DNA from: Salipiger profundus
Lineage (GTDB): Bacteria; Pseudomonadota; Alphaproteobacteria; Rhodobacterales; Rhodobacteraceae
Assembly (NCBI RefSeq): GCF_001969385.1
Contig: NZ_CP014796.1
Span: forward strand, 4,047,501 to 4,111,500
Reading direction: 5' to 3'
Length of the DNA: 64,000 nucleotides
The notes beneath the pieces were generated by a model. The model saw nothing but the letters and a program-made list of their open reading frames with translations, was not told the DNA's origin and searched no databases. The position numbers and the translations under genes are program-made. Shown piece by piece: positions 20,209 to 29,857 of the stretch (position 1 is the first letter of the stretch; every line of letters begins with the position of its first letter).

Positions 20209-20508
20209 ATGAACGCTAGGCGCAAACCCGCATTCGGCATCGTCATCTACGCCGCCGTGACGCTGAGTCTCTCGGCGTATTTCATCTTTGCCGCCGTGCA
20301 GGGGGATTTCGGTCTGTTCCGTCGTGCCGAGATCGAGGTCGAGGGCGAGAAGCTCGCCGCCGAGCTCAAGACGCTCGAGACCGAGGTCGCCCGGATGGAG
20401 AACCTCACCCGGCGGCTCTCCGACGACTACCTCGACCTCGACCTGCTCGACGAACAGGCCCGCGACGTCCTGGGGCTCATGCGGTCGGACGAGATCGTCG
20501 TCCGCTGA
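20209..20508 (+). CDS. FtsB/DivIC-like septum formation protein
   Basis: A 99-residue bitopic protein: short basic cytoplasmic N-terminus, one helix (about 10-30: FGIVIYAAVTLSLSAYFIFAAV), then a coiled coil (EIEVEGEKLAAELKTLETEVARMENLTRRL) and a C-terminal DDYLDLDLLDEQARDVLGL motif typical of FtsB/DivIC. Such proteins link FtsL and FtsQ in the divisome. Another ATG at 20176 would add 11 residues, but its purine run directly abuts the codon, so I prefer 20209. Confidence 0.85.
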   Translation: MNARRKPAFGIVIYAAVTLSLSAYFIFAAVQGDFGLFRRAEIEVEGEKLAAELKTLETEVARMENLTRRLSDDYLDLDLLDEQARDVLGLMRSDEIVVR

Positions 20509-20554
20509 TCCGCTCGCCGCACCCGGCACCACGCACCACCCTTCGTCATGACAT

Positions 20555-20585
20555 GAAAAAAGGGCGCCCCGAGGCGCCCTTCTGT
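20555..20585 (-). terminator. Terminator of the sec-ccm cluster
   Basis: A 9-bp stem (20560-20568 with 2073-20581 region, i.e. 20573-20581), a 4-base loop and, on the minus strand, a T6 tail. It lies between convergent ftsB-like and ccmG and may act in both directions. Confidence 0.88.
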
Positions 20586-20608
20586 CGTTCGGCCTGCCCT
20601 CTCGCGGC

Positions 20609-21175
20609 TCAGCGCCCGAGCGCCTCGTGGAGTTTCGGCAGGAACTCCCTTGTGTACATGGTGCCGGCCAGCGGCCCGACGTGCTTGTGCAGAACGGTGC
20701 CGTCGCCGTCGACGATGAAGGTCTCGGGCGGTCCGGTGACGCCCCAGTTGATCGCGGCGCGGCCCTGCGGATCGAAGGGCACCCCGATGAAGGGGGATTT
20801 TTCTTCGGTCAGGTAGCCCGACGCGGCGCCGACCTTGTCCTTGAAGTTCACGCCGACGATGCGGACGCCCTCATCCTGCAGTTCCAGAAGGCGCGGATGC
20901 TCGGCCCGGCACGGCGGGCACCACGACGCCCAGAAGTTCACGACGGTGACTTCACCGGTGCGCAGGTCCGCATCGGTGACCGAGGGAAAGCCCTCGAGCG
21001 TCTGCTCGGGCAGCGGCGGCGCCGGCTGCCCGATGAAGGTCGAGGGCAACTCCCGCGTGTCACCGCGCTGCAGGCCGAAATAGGCCATCACCGCGAAGCC
21101 GAGGAAGATCAGCGGCGGCAGGAACACCAGCGGCGAGATCTTGCGCTTCGGGCGGTCGGGATTGGTGTCAGCCAT
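20609..21175 (-). CDS. ccmG: Thiol:disulfide interchange protein CcmG/DsbE
   Basis: A membrane-anchored periplasmic thioredoxin-like protein that reduces apocytochrome c cysteines before heme attachment. 188 residues: an N-terminal anchor helix (about 14-34) then a thioredoxin fold with WCPPC (85-89) and the conserved GVTGPPETFIVDGDG cis-proline segment. Its start overlaps the ccmD stop by 8 bases. It is the last gene of the ccm cluster, with a terminator 24 bases after the stop. Confidence 0.95.
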   Translation of the reverse strand: MADTNPDRPKRKISPLVFLPPLIFLGFAVMAYFGLQRGDTRELPSTFIGQPAPPLPEQTLEGFPSVTDADLRTGEVTVVNFWASWCPPCRAEHPRLLELQDEGVRIVGVNFKDKVGAASGYLTEEKSPFIGVPFDPQGRAAINWGVTGPPETFIVDGDGTVLHKHVGPLAGTMYTREFLPKLHEALGR

Positions 21176-21329
21176 GATGACGTTTGCTCCGTTTCTCGAT
21201 GTCCTCGAGGTCGCGCCGCACCCGGCGGGCCCGCAGCAGGCTGGCCGCGACCAGCAGGACGATCAGGCCGAGGCTCACGCCATAGGACGCGAGCACGGCA
21301 AAGGCGTATTTCCCCAGATCCGGCATCAT
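21168..21329 (-). CDS. ccmD: Heme exporter protein CcmD
   Basis: A 53-residue protein read from ATG at 21329: MMPDLGKYAFAVLASYGVSL, one membrane helix (about 8-32), then a basic LRARRVRRDLEDIEKRSKRHHG tail. CcmD helps release holo-CcmE from the CcmABC complex. The ATGATG start overlaps the ccmC stop (ATGA), and its stop lies within ccmG, so its place, size and topology all agree. A second ATG at 21326 would shorten it by one residue. Confidence 0.92.
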   Translation of the reverse strand: MMPDLGKYAFAVLASYGVSLGLIVLLVAASLLRARRVRRDLEDIEKRSKRHHG

Positions 21330-22054
21330 GCCTGACGCTCCCGTGCCAGCAGGGCGCGCGACCGGCGCGCCCGGATTTCCGTCTGCGTGCGCAGGAAGAC
21401 CAGTGCCACGAACAGCAGGATGAAGCCCGCGATGCAGACCAGCGCCGGATACCAGAACACGTCGGCCACGTTTTCCTCGGCGTCCATCGACAGCGACGCG
21501 CCCTGATGCAGGCCCTGGTTCCAGAACAGCACCGCGTAGCGCGACAGCAGCGCGAAGACCGAGCCCACGAGACAGAGGATCGAGGTCAGGTCGGCGGCGG
21601 TGTCATCGTTCTCGATCGCCGTCCAGAGCGCCATGTAGCCAAGGTAGAACAGGAACAGCACGAGGAAGGACGTCAGGCGCGGATCCCACGCCCACCACGT
21701 GCCCCACATCGGCTGTCCCCAGAGCGCCCCCGTGGCCAGCGCGATGAGCGTGAATACCGCGCCCACCGGCGCCGCCGCGCGGGCCGCCAGCGCCGAGACA
21801 TGATGGCGGCGGATGATCCAGACCAACGAGGTGACCAGCATCATCACCCATGCGTTGATCGCCATCATCGCGGCGGGCACGTGGATGTAGAAGATCTTGA
21901 CGGTCGAGCCCTGCCGATAGTCGTCGGGCGTGAAGAAGAAGCCCCAGACAAGCCCGGTCACGAGACAGATCACCGCCCCGGCCGCCACCCAAGGCAGCAC
22001 CAGGTCGGTGGTCCGGATGAACTTCACAGGGTTGGCATATTCCCAGATCGACAT
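21326..22054 (-). CDS. ccmC: Heme exporter protein CcmC
   Basis: An integral membrane protein of the heme-handling family that loads heme onto CcmE. 242 residues with six helices. The tryptophan-rich heme motif WGTWWAWDPRLTS lies at 117-129, and the flanking histidines are H58 in YIHVP and one in NQGLHQGAS. It is separated from ccmB by 109 bases that hold a 7-bp hairpin (22138-22157) but no gene, so it may have its own promoter. Confidence 0.96.
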   Translation of the reverse strand: MSIWEYANPVKFIRTTDLVLPWVAAGAVICLVTGLVWGFFFTPDDYRQGSTVKIFYIHVPAAMMAINAWVMMLVTSLVWIIRRHHVSALAARAAAPVGAVFTLIALATGALWGQPMWGTWWAWDPRLTSFLVLFLFYLGYMALWTAIENDDTAADLTSILCLVGSVFALLSRYAVLFWNQGLHQGASLSMDAEENVADVFWYPALVCIAGFILLFVALVFLRTQTEIRARRSRALLARERQA

Positions 22055-22163
22055 GGCTCTCCCCCTAGCGCAAGTGTCTTACGGTTTCACCTGAATTTTG
22101 CGTCATGAGCAAGGGCACGTGGTGCCGCAGGCTGGTCGCCGTGGCGTCCTCCACGGCCTTGGC

Positions 22164-22820
22164 TCAGCGCAGGTTGATGCGCAGCACGGCGGCGCTGGCG
22201 AAGGGCAGCAGCGCGATGACGCCGGCACTGATGCCCGCCAGCATGAGCAGCGGCGTCTGCACGGCCAGCCCCTCGGCGCCGCGCCGGGCCACCTCGGCGC
22301 CGAAGATCAGCGTGGGCACGTAGAGCGGCAGCACCAGCAGCGACATGAGCAGCCCGCCGCGCTTGAGGCCGACGGTGAGCGCCGCGCCGAAGGTCCCGAT
22401 GACCGACAGCGCCGGCGTGCCTGCCGCGAGCGACACCAGAACCCAGAGATAGCCTTCGGGCGGCAGGCTCAGCAGCACACCCAACACCGGCGCGGCCAGC
22501 ACCAGCGGCAGCCCGGTGGTCAGCCAGTGGGCCAGCGCCTTGACCGAGACGATGCCCTCCATCGGCAGCGGCGCCGTGGCCAGCAGGTCGAGCGAGCCGT
22601 CCTCCCAGTCGAGCGCGAAGATCCGGTCGAGCGACAGCAGGCAGGCCAGCAGTGCCCCGATCCACAGCACGCCCGGCGCGATCCGCGTCAGCAGCCCGGT
22701 CTCGGGGCCGACACCGAAGGGCACCAGCACGGTGACGATCAGGAAGAACGCAAGGCCCAGCCCGAAGCCGCCTCCGGCCCGCACCGCGAGCCGCAGATCC
22801 CGTGTCAGAAGAGCGATCAC
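22164..22820 (-). CDS. ccmB: Heme exporter protein CcmB
   Basis: The membrane subunit of the CcmAB ABC transporter that powers release of heme-loaded CcmE. 218 residues with six hydrophobic segments. The family stretch is [33 protein letters not shown] near residue 70-100. It overlaps ccmA by the ATGA at 22817-22820. Confidence 0.94.
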   Translation of the reverse strand: MIALLTRDLRLAVRAGGGFGLGLAFFLIVTVLVPFGVGPETGLLTRIAPGVLWIGALLACLLSLDRIFALDWEDGSLDLLATAPLPMEGIVSVKALAHWLTTGLPLVLAAPVLGVLLSLPPEGYLWVLVSLAAGTPALSVIGTFGAALTVGLKRGGLLMSLLVLPLYVPTLIFGAEVARRGAEGLAVQTPLLMLAGISAGVIALLPFASAAVLRINLR

Positions 22821-23431
22821 AGAAAGGCCTCGTCCTGTTTGGCGGCGCGCGGTCTGGCCTTCAGCGGCGTGACGTCGAACACGTCGGCCTCGGGAATGCC
22901 GAGGTCGATGTGGGTGGCCATCAGCGCCGAGCCTCCCGCCGCGAGGTGCTTGCGCACGGCCGTGGCGAACAGCGCGACCGAGGCGGTGTCGAGCGAGACC
23001 GTCGGCTCGTCGAGCACCCAGACCGGGCGCCCGGTGACCATCAGCCGCGCAAGGCCGAGCCGCCGCTTCTGCCCCGCCGAAAGGTTCCCGGCGAGCCGGT
23101 CGGCAAGGGTGTCGAGGTCGAAGTCGTGCAGCGCGGGAGCGATATCGGAGGTGCCGAAGACATGCGCCCAGAAGCGCAGGTTCTCGGTCACCGTCAGCAT
23201 GGATTTCAGCCCATCGGAATGTGCGGCATAGGCGATGCGCTCGCCGGCGCCCTCGACCGTGCCCTCGAACGGCGGCTGAAGCCCCGCCACTGTGCGCAGA
23301 AGCGTGGTCTTGCCCGAGCCGTTGGGCCCGCGCAGCACCAGCGCCCGCCCGGGGGCAAGATCGAAGCTCACCCCTTCGAGCACCGGCACACCGCCCCGGG
23401 CCACCGCAAGATCGCGCACGCTCAACATCAT
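22817..23431 (-). CDS. ccmA: Cytochrome c biogenesis ATPase CcmA
   Basis: The ATP-binding subunit of the CcmAB complex. 204 residues: Walker [10 protein letters not shown] (35-43), signature [14 protein letters not shown], Walker [13 protein letters not shown] and H-loop MATHIDLG. The small size and the LSAGQKRR form of the signature are typical of CcmA. First gene of the ccm block, 115 bases downstream of the Mth938-like gene on the same strand. Confidence 0.95.
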   Translation of the reverse strand: MMLSVRDLAVARGGVPVLEGVSFDLAPGRALVLRGPNGSGKTTLLRTVAGLQPPFEGTVEGAGERIAYAAHSDGLKSMLTVTENLRFWAHVFGTSDIAPALHDFDLDTLADRLAGNLSAGQKRRLGLARLMVTGRPVWVLDEPTVSLDTASVALFATAVRKHLAAGGSALMATHIDLGIPEADVFDVTPLKARPRAAKQDEAFL

Positions 23432-23546
23432 GGCCGACGGCTTAGCGCAGCCGGAGCCCCTGCGAAAGACGCAATCCCACCGCGACGCGGCGACAGAGCC
23501 GCGCAGGGGCGTTCAGGTCATCGGCCGTGTGCCTGTGCGTCAGGTG

Positions 23547-23900
23547 TCAGACCGGCAGCGCCGCAAGCGCCACGCGACGCCCTTCGCCGAGCAGCACGTT
23601 GTAGGTGCGGCAGGCCGACGGCGTGCTCATGACCTCGATGCCGATGCCGGCGTCTTCGAGCCGGCTGCGAAGGCTTCGCGGCAACGGCGCCATCTCTGGC
23701 CCGGTGCCGATGAACAGCACGTCCACGTCGCCCGCGAGGGCCACCAGCGGCTCTTCATCCTCGAGCCCGCCCCAGGCGAGCGCGCCTTCCATGGCCAGGC
23801 AAAGCGTGCCTTCGACCGCACGGCCACCGACCCGGAAGAATCCCGGGCCATAGCCATCGACCGGCTGCGCTGCGCCGAAGCTGATCTCGTTCATCTGCAT
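23547..23900 (-). CDS. Mth938-like domain (DUF498/NDUFAF3-type) protein
   Basis: 117 residues matching the Mth938-like fold related to the mitochondrial complex I assembly factor NDUFAF3: YGPGFFRVGGRAVEGTLCL, DVLFIGTGPEMAPLP, and a C-terminal GIGIEVMSTPSACRTYNVLLGEGRRVALAALPV. Its biochemical role in bacteria is not settled. Nine bases downstream of the TauE-like gene and in line with secDF, an arrangement I know from other alphaproteobacteria. Confidence 0.85.
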   Translation of the reverse strand: MQMNEISFGAAQPVDGYGPGFFRVGGRAVEGTLCLAMEGALAWGGLEDEEPLVALAGDVDVLFIGTGPEMAPLPRSLRSRLEDAGIGIEVMSTPSACRTYNVLLGEGRRVALAALPV

Positions 23901-23909
23901 GGTGATCCC

Positions 23910-24662
23910 CTAGCCCCATACCGGCAATCCCAGCACGATTGCCGTTGCGATGATCCCGTAGGCCACGACACGGTATCCCTCCTCCCGTGCCGGATCGAAC
24001 AGCGCCTGGCCCACTCTCGTGCCCAGACCATAGGGCAGAAGCATCAGGAAACCAAGCGGAATGGCCGAACGGGTTAACGCCCCCTGCATCGCCAGAAGCG
24101 GCAGCAGCGCCACCGAGGTCACGGTCAGGAAGACGAGGATCGTGGCCCGCGAGCGCGCGACGCTCTCCTGCCCGGCGAGCTGGAACAGGATGAGCACCGG
24201 CCCGAGCAGCCCCGTCGCGCCGCCGACGAAGCCGGTCGCCCCGGCCACCGCGATGCGCAGGCCCGGCCCGGGTGTCGCGCGGTAGCGCCAGCCGGTCACC
24301 AGCGCCGCGAGCGTGATCGCGGCCACCGCCACCACGGCCCATCGCAGCAGCGTCACGTCGGTGACGCGCAGCACGCGGATCCCGAGCGCCACCATCGGCA
24401 GCGCAATGACGATCATCATCCCGCTGGTCCTGAGGTCGACCTGTCGAAGCGCCCGCGGCAGCAGTGTCACCACCGAGGCCAGCGCCGCGAGGTTGAAGGC
24501 CGCGATGGCGGTCTCCATGGGCAGAAAAATGGCGCCGACCGGCATGAAGACCAGCGCGGCGCCAAAGCCGGAAAACCCGTAGATCGCCCCCGCCACGAAG
24601 GCGGTGAGCATCATCGCCCAGAGCCCCGGCGTAGCGAGGATCTGGGCCGTGAGATCAGACAC
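23910..24662 (-). CDS. TauE/SafE-family membrane permease
   Basis: 250 residues with about eight hydrophobic segments and the family's internal duplication: FVAGAIYGFSGFGAALVFMPVGAIFLP in the first half and GATGFVGGATGLLGPVLILF in the second. Members export or import small anions such as sulfite or sulfoacetate; the substrate here is unknown. It overlaps secF by 8 bases, so it is co-translated with the Sec genes. Confidence 0.88.
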   Translation of the reverse strand: MSDLTAQILATPGLWAMMLTAFVAGAIYGFSGFGAALVFMPVGAIFLPMETAIAAFNLAALASVVTLLPRALRQVDLRTSGMMIVIALPMVALGIRVLRVTDVTLLRWAVVAVAAITLAALVTGWRYRATPGPGLRIAVAGATGFVGGATGLLGPVLILFQLAGQESVARSRATILVFLTVTSVALLPLLAMQGALTRSAIPLGFLMLLPYGLGTRVGQALFDPAREEGYRVVAYGIIATAIVLGLPVWG

Positions 24663-25632
24663 TCGAGCCGGCGGCGGCCTTCTTCGCCTCGCCTTCGGCC
24701 TGTGGCTTCGACCAGTCGCGCTTGACGCCGAGCCAGAGCAGGATGGCCGAGGCCACGAAGATCGACGAGTAGGTGCCGACGAACACGCCCCAGATCATCG
24801 CGAAGACGAAGCCCCGGATCACGTCTCCGCCGAGGGTGAAGAGCGCGAAGAGCGCCAGCAGCGTGGTCAGCGATGTCATGATCGTGCGCGACAGCGTCTC
24901 GTTGATCGAGACGTTCAGCACTTCCTTAAGCGACCGCTTCTTGTACTTGATCAGGTTCTCGCGAACCCGGTCGAAGACCACCACCGTGTCGTTCAGCGAG
25001 TAGCCGACGATGGTCAGCAGCGCCGCGATGATGGCAAGGTCGAACTGGATGCCAACCTCGGAGAAGACACCGATGGTGAGCAGCACGTCATGCACCAGCG
25101 CGGCCACGGCGCCGACCGCGAACTGCCATTCGAAGCGCAGCCAGATGTAGATCAGCACCGCCGCGATGGCGAGCCCGACCGCGATGAAGGCGGTCTGGAT
25201 CAGCTCGCCCGATACCTTGGGGCCGACGCTCTCGACCGAGATGAACTGGATGTCGGGGGCGACCTCCTGCAGCGCGCCCTCGACCGCGCTGATGGTCTCC
25301 TCGGTCACCGACGAGGTGTCGTCCTGCGCCTGGATGCGGACCTGCGCGACGTTACGGTCGGGGCCGAAGCTCGGGTCGAAGACCTCGGTGATCGAGCTGT
25401 CGCCCAGACCCAGCGCATCGACCGCGTCGCGGTAGGCGCCCACGTCCACCGGCTGCGTGCTCTCGGTGCGGATGGTCGTGCCGCCCCGGAAGTCGATGCC
25501 GTAGTTCAGGCCCCGCACCCCGAAGCTGACCATGGCGAGCACGATCAGGAAGCCCGAGATACCGAGCCAGAGCTTCCAGTGCTTGAAGAAGTCGAAGGAG
25601 GTTCCGTCCTTGACCAGTCTCAGATGGCGCAT
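24655..25632 (-). CDS. secF: Protein translocase subunit SecF
   Basis: Half of the SecDF proton-driven motor that pulls secreted proteins into the periplasm. 325 residues, six helices with a periplasmic domain after the first. Family motifs: YGIDFRGGT near 50, GPKVSGELIQTAFIAVGLAI, SLNDTVVVFDRVREN, and NETLSRTIMTSLTTLLAL. It follows secD with a single-base gap. Confidence 0.97.
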   Translation of the reverse strand: MRHLRLVKDGTSFDFFKHWKLWLGISGFLIVLAMVSFGVRGLNYGIDFRGGTTIRTESTQPVDVGAYRDAVDALGLGDSSITEVFDPSFGPDRNVAQVRIQAQDDTSSVTEETISAVEGALQEVAPDIQFISVESVGPKVSGELIQTAFIAVGLAIAAVLIYIWLRFEWQFAVGAVAALVHDVLLTIGVFSEVGIQFDLAIIAALLTIVGYSLNDTVVVFDRVRENLIKYKKRSLKEVLNVSINETLSRTIMTSLTTLLALFALFTLGGDVIRGFVFAMIWGVFVGTYSSIFVASAILLWLGVKRDWSKPQAEGEAKKAAAGSSV

Positions 25633-25633
25633 G

Positions 25634-27295
25634 TCAGATCTCCAGCGTCTTCGGGCGGCGGCGTTCGAACCACATCACGATCAGCAGGCGCGTCACCCAG
25701 ATCGCGGTGAACACCGAGGTCACGATGCCCAGCCCCAGCGTGATGGCGAAGCCACGCACCGGCCCCGAGCCCATCACGTAGAGGATGATGGCGGTGATGA
25801 TGGTGGTGATGTTGGCGTCGACGATGGCCGAAAGCGCCTTTTCGTAGCCGAGTTCGATGGCACGGGCCGGCCCGCGCGCCGATTTCAGCTCTTCGCGGAT
25901 GCGCTCGAAGATCAGCACGTTGGCGTCGACCGCCATGCCGACCGTCAGCACGATGCCGGCGATGCCGGGCAGCGTCAGCGTCGCGCCGATCATCGACAGG
26001 ATTCCCATGATGAGCCCGATGTTCAGGATCAGCGCCACATTGGCGAAGAGCCCGAACAGGCCATAGCTCAGGAACATGAAGACCAGCACCATCGCGAAGG
26101 CGACGGCGGTGGCGAGCTTGCCCGCCTCGATGCTGTCCTGCCCGAGCTGCGGCCCGATCGTGCGCTCCTCGAGGAAGTCCATCCCCGCCGGCAGCGCGCC
26201 GGCGCGCAGCAGCACGGCGAGGTTGTTGGCTTCCTCGACTGAGAAGTCGCCGGTGATGATGCCCGAGCCGCCGGCGATGTGGCTCTGGATGACCGGGGCC
26301 GAGATGACCTCGTCGTCGAGCACGATGGCGAAGGGCGAGCCGATGTTCTCGGCGGTGTAGTCGCCGAACTTGCGCGCCCCGCCGGGGTTGAAGCGGAAGC
26401 TCACCGCCGGGCGACCGTTCTGGTCATAGGTCGGCTGCGCGTCGGTCAGTTCCTCGCCGGTGACGACGGGGGCCTGCTCGAGCACGTAGTAGACGCCGTC
26501 CTCGTCCATCGAGGGCAGCACCTCGTTGCCGACGCCGGCGGATTCGTTGGCGTTGCCGCTGCGGCTGACGACCGGCTGGAAGGTCAGCTGCGCGGTGGTG
26601 CCGATGATGTTCTTCAGCTCCTCCGCCGAGCCGATGCCCGGCACCTCGATGAGGATGCGGTCGGCCCCCTGACGCTGGATCGTCGGCTCGCGCGTGCCGA
26701 CCTCGTCGATGCGGCGGCGAATGATCTCGAGGCTCTGCTGAAGCGTGCGCTCGTCGGTGGCCTGTTTCTCGGCCTCCGAAAGGGTGACCACGACCTCGTT
26801 GCCGTCGCCGGCGACCTGAAGGTCGGTGGCGCCCGCCCCGGTGAGCGAGACGACCGGCTGTGCCAGCCCCCGCACCAGCTCGAGCGCCCGCGCCATGCCG
26901 TCGGGGTTCGAGATGCGCACCCGCAGGGTGCCCGGCGCGCTGTCCTGAAGCCGGATGGTGCCGACCTCGTCGCGGGCATCGCGCAGCACGTCGCGGACGT
27001 CGGGCCAGAGCGACTCCATCCGCGCGGCGTAGACATCGGCGACCCGGACCTCGGCGAGCAGATGCGCCCCGCCCCTGAGGTCGAGGCCGAGGTTCACGAG
27101 GTCGGAAGGCAGCCAGGACGGCCATTGCGCCGCCTCGGCCTCGCGCTCGGGCGTGCTGCCCGAGGTCTCGATCGCCTTGACGGCGTCATTGTGGGATTCC
27201 ACGCGGGAATAGAAGAGGTTTGGCGCCGCCAGCACCAGCCCCGCCACCACGAGCGCCCAGATGAGGACGCGTTTCCAGGTATCGATCTGTAGCAT
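25634..27295 (-). CDS. secD: Protein translocase subunit SecD
   Basis: The other half of SecDF. 553 residues: first helix (about 8-28), the [12 protein letters not shown] motif near 70, a large periplasmic domain, then five clustered helices with [24 protein letters not shown] (proton-relay aspartate) and [17 protein letters not shown]. The gap to yajC is 18 bases. Confidence 0.97.
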   Translation of the reverse strand: [553 protein letters not shown]

Positions 27296-27313
27296 GTCGG
27301 CGCCTTGTACGGC

Positions 27314-27601
27314 TCAGCTCTCGGCCGGTTCGGTCTTGGAGATCACCTGCGTGATGGTGTTCTGCACGACGCGAACCCGGACGCCCTCGGCGATCTCGAT
27401 CTCGACCTCGTTGTTCTCCTTGACCTTGGACACCTTGCCGATGATCCCGCCCTGCGTGACCACCTGGTCGCCCCGGCGCAGCGCCGCGACCATCTTCTGA
27501 TGCTCCTTCATCTTCTTCTGCTGCGGACGGATGAGCAGGAAGTACATGATCGCGAAGATCAGGATGAGCGGTACGAACTGTGCAATGGCGCTTGTGTCCA
27601 T
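27314..27601 (-). CDS. yajC: Preprotein translocase subunit YajC
   Basis: A small single-helix membrane protein that joins SecDF. 95 residues: MDTSAIAQFVPLILIFAIMYFLLIRPQQKK, the typical helix followed by RPQQKKMKEHQKM, then GDQVVTQGGIIGKV. GAGGAG lies 7 bases before the ATG at 27601. First gene of the sec-ccm cluster, divergent from the protease gene. Confidence 0.96.
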   Translation of the reverse strand: MDTSAIAQFVPLILIFAIMYFLLIRPQQKKMKEHQKMVAALRRGDQVVTQGGIIGKVSKVKENNEVEIEIAEGVRVRVVQNTITQVISKTEPAES

Positions 27602-27806
27602 GGGCGGGCTCCTCGTTGGATGAAAGCAGGGGGAGGCCCCCCGTGAAGTCGCGCGGAACCTATGTGCGAACGCTATCGGATGCAAGGCGCGGAAACGCGG
27701 CGGTCGCCGGATGGTTCCGCGACCTCCGGGCGCACCCCGCCGCGCCGGCTTGCCGGGAAATCACCGGCCAAGTAGCCTTTGCGGGCCCGCCCGGGCAAGA
27801 CACGGG

Positions 27807-28508
27807 ATGCCCGCGACGACCATGCGCCTTGTTACCGCTCTCATTTTGTTGTTCGCGACGGACTGCCCCGCGCCTGCACAGGATCTCCCAGCCCTGCCGC
27901 TCGAGGATCACCCGCGCTGGGAGGCGGTCGGGCGGCTCAACACCCAGGGCTACAACCGGCGCGGCATGTGTTCCGCCGCGCTCGTGGCGCCCGATCTGGT
28001 GCTGACCGCCGCGCATTGCGTCGCCGGTCGCGACGCCCGCCCCGAGCGGCCGGAAAATCTGCATTTCGTCGCGGGCTGGCTCGGCGGACGCTACGCGGAC
28101 GAGGCCGCCGTCGCCTCCTACGAGGTCCCCCCCGAGGCCTACGCCCGCGTCAACCTCGACATCGAGCACGACGTAGCACTCGTCACGCTCGCGCGGCCGC
28201 TCGACGTGGCGCCCCTGCCCGTCGGCAGCCATATCGCGCCGCCCTTCGCCGTCGTCGGCTACCACGACCACCGCGAGAACCGGCTTTCGGCGCGCTTCGA
28301 CTGCGCCGGCGCGCTCGACCATGCGCTGATCCGGATCGCTTGCCCGGTGCGCCCCGGCAACTCCGGCGGGCCGGTGCTTGCCGGCGGCCCGGACTGGAAG
28401 ATCGTCGGCGTCATCACCGCCTCGGTCGCGGGCGGAACGCTGGTCGTGCCGGTGGATGAGTGGGTCCGCGAGCGGCTCGTGCGGGGCGCCCCCTACACCT
28501 CCGAGTGA
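27807..28508 (+). CDS. Secreted trypsin-like serine protease (S1 family)
   Basis: 233 residues with an N-terminal signal peptide (hydrophobic core LVTALILLFA, likely cleavage after PAPAQ). The catalytic triad is intact: H70 in LTAAHC, D122 in EHDVALVTL and S186 in GNSGGPV. The chymotrypsin-like double barrel is short, with a disulfide candidate at the TAAHC cysteine. An alternative start at 27822 (MRLVTAL) removes five residues. Likely a periplasmic quality-control or secreted protease; no PDZ domain is present. serS follows after 54 bases. Confidence 0.87.
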   Translation: MPATTMRLVTALILLFATDCPAPAQDLPALPLEDHPRWEAVGRLNTQGYNRRGMCSAALVAPDLVLTAAHCVAGRDARPERPENLHFVAGWLGGRYADEAAVASYEVPPEAYARVNLDIEHDVALVTLARPLDVAPLPVGSHIAPPFAVVGYHDHRENRLSARFDCAGALDHALIRIACPVRPGNSGGPVLAGGPDWKIVGVITASVAGGTLVVPVDEWVRERLVRGAPYTSE

Positions 28509-28562
28509 AAAGAGGGCATAACCGCCCCGACTCGACCCCGGAAAAGAGAAGGACAAGGGACG

Positions 28563-29855
28563 ATGCACGACATCCGCACCATCCGCGATAACCCCGCCGC
28601 ATTCGACGCGGCGCTGTCTCGCCGCGGGATGGAGCCGCAGTCGCCCTCGATTCTCGCGCTCGATGAAGAGCGCCGCGCCGCCATCCACGCCGCCGAGACC
28701 GCACAGGCCGACCAGAAGAAGGCCGCGAAAGAGGTTGGTGCCGCCAAGGCCGCCGGCAACGAGGCCGAGTTCGAGCGCCTGCGCGCGCTGGTGGGCGAGA
28801 AGAAGGCCGAGGTCGCCGACATGCAGACCCGCGCCAAGGAGCTCGACGCGCAGCTCAACGAACTGCTGATGGGCCTGCCGAACCTCCCCTACGACGACAC
28901 CCCCGAGGGCGCCGACGAGGACGACAACGTCGAGATCCACCGCTGGGGCACGCCCGGCAGCTTCGATTTCACCCCGATGGAGCATTACGAGCTGCCGGCG
29001 GTACAGAAGGGCATGGATTTCGAGACCGCCGCCAAGCTCTCGGGTTCGCGCTTCGTGGTGCTCTCGGGCGCCGTGGCGCGGCTGCACCGGGCGCTCGCGC
29101 AGTTCATGCTCGACACCCATACCGAGGAAAACGGACTCACCGAGACCTGGACCCCGGTGCTGGTGCGCGAAGAGATGATGTATGGCACCGGCCAGCTGCC
29201 GAAATTCGGCGAGGACAGCTACCAGACCCGCGAGGGCTGGTGGCTGGTGCCCACCGCCGAGGTGACGCTGACCAACATCGTCAACGGCATGACCGTCGAC
29301 GAGGATTACCTGCCGCGTCGCTTCGTCGCGCACACCCAGTGCTTCCGCTCGGAAGCGGGCAGCGCCGGCCGCGACACCTCGGGCATGCTGCGCCAGCACC
29401 AGTTCGAGAAGGTCGAGATGGTCTCGGTGACCCACCCCGACAAATCCCGCGAAGAGCTTGACCGGATGACCGGCTGCGCGCAGGGCATCCTTGAAAAGCT
29501 GGGGCTCCCCTACCGCACCGTGGTGCTCTGCACCGGCGACATGGGCTTCGGCGCGCGCCGCACCCATGACATCGAGGTCTGGCTGCCCGGGCAGGACAGC
29601 TACCGCGAGATCTCCTCGGTCTCGGTCTGCGGCGACTTCCAGGCGCGGCGGATGAACGCCCGCTTCAAGCCAGGGGATGGCGGCAAGCCGGGCTATGTCC
29701 ACACGCTGAACGGCTCCGGCCTTGCCGTCGGGCGCTGCCTCATCGCGGTGCTCGAGAACGGCCAGCAAGCCGACGGATCGGTCCTCCTGCCCGAGGCGCT
29801 CCACCCCTGGCTGGGCGGCAAGACGACGCTCACCGCAGACGGAGAGCTGGTCTGA
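28563..29855 (+). CDS. serS: Seryl-tRNA synthetase
   Basis: A class II synthetase that charges tRNA-Ser, and tRNA-Sec where present. 430 residues: an N-terminal long coiled-coil arm (about 30-105) that grips the tRNA, then the catalytic core with motif 2 [27 protein letters not shown] and motif 3 [26 protein letters not shown] precedes the ATG. Confidence 0.97.
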   Translation: MHDIRTIRDNPAAFDAALSRRGMEPQSPSILALDEERRAAIHAAETAQADQKKAAKEVGAAKAAGNEAEFERLRALVGEKKAEVADMQTRAKELDAQLNELLMGLPNLPYDDTPEGADEDDNVEIHRWGTPGSFDFTPMEHYELPAVQKGMDFETAAKLSGSRFVVLSGAVARLHRALAQFMLDTHTEENGLTETWTPVLVREEMMYGTGQLPKFGEDSYQTREGWWLVPTAEVTLTNIVNGMTVDEDYLPRRFVAHTQCFRSEAGSAGRDTSGMLRQHQFEKVEMVSVTHPDKSREELDRMTGCAQGILEKLGLPYRTVVLCTGDMGFGARRTHDIEVWLPGQDSYREISSVSVCGDFQARRMNARFKPGDGGKPGYVHTLNGSGLAVGRCLIAVLENGQQADGSVLLPEALHPWLGGKTTLTADGELV

Positions 29856-29857
29856 CC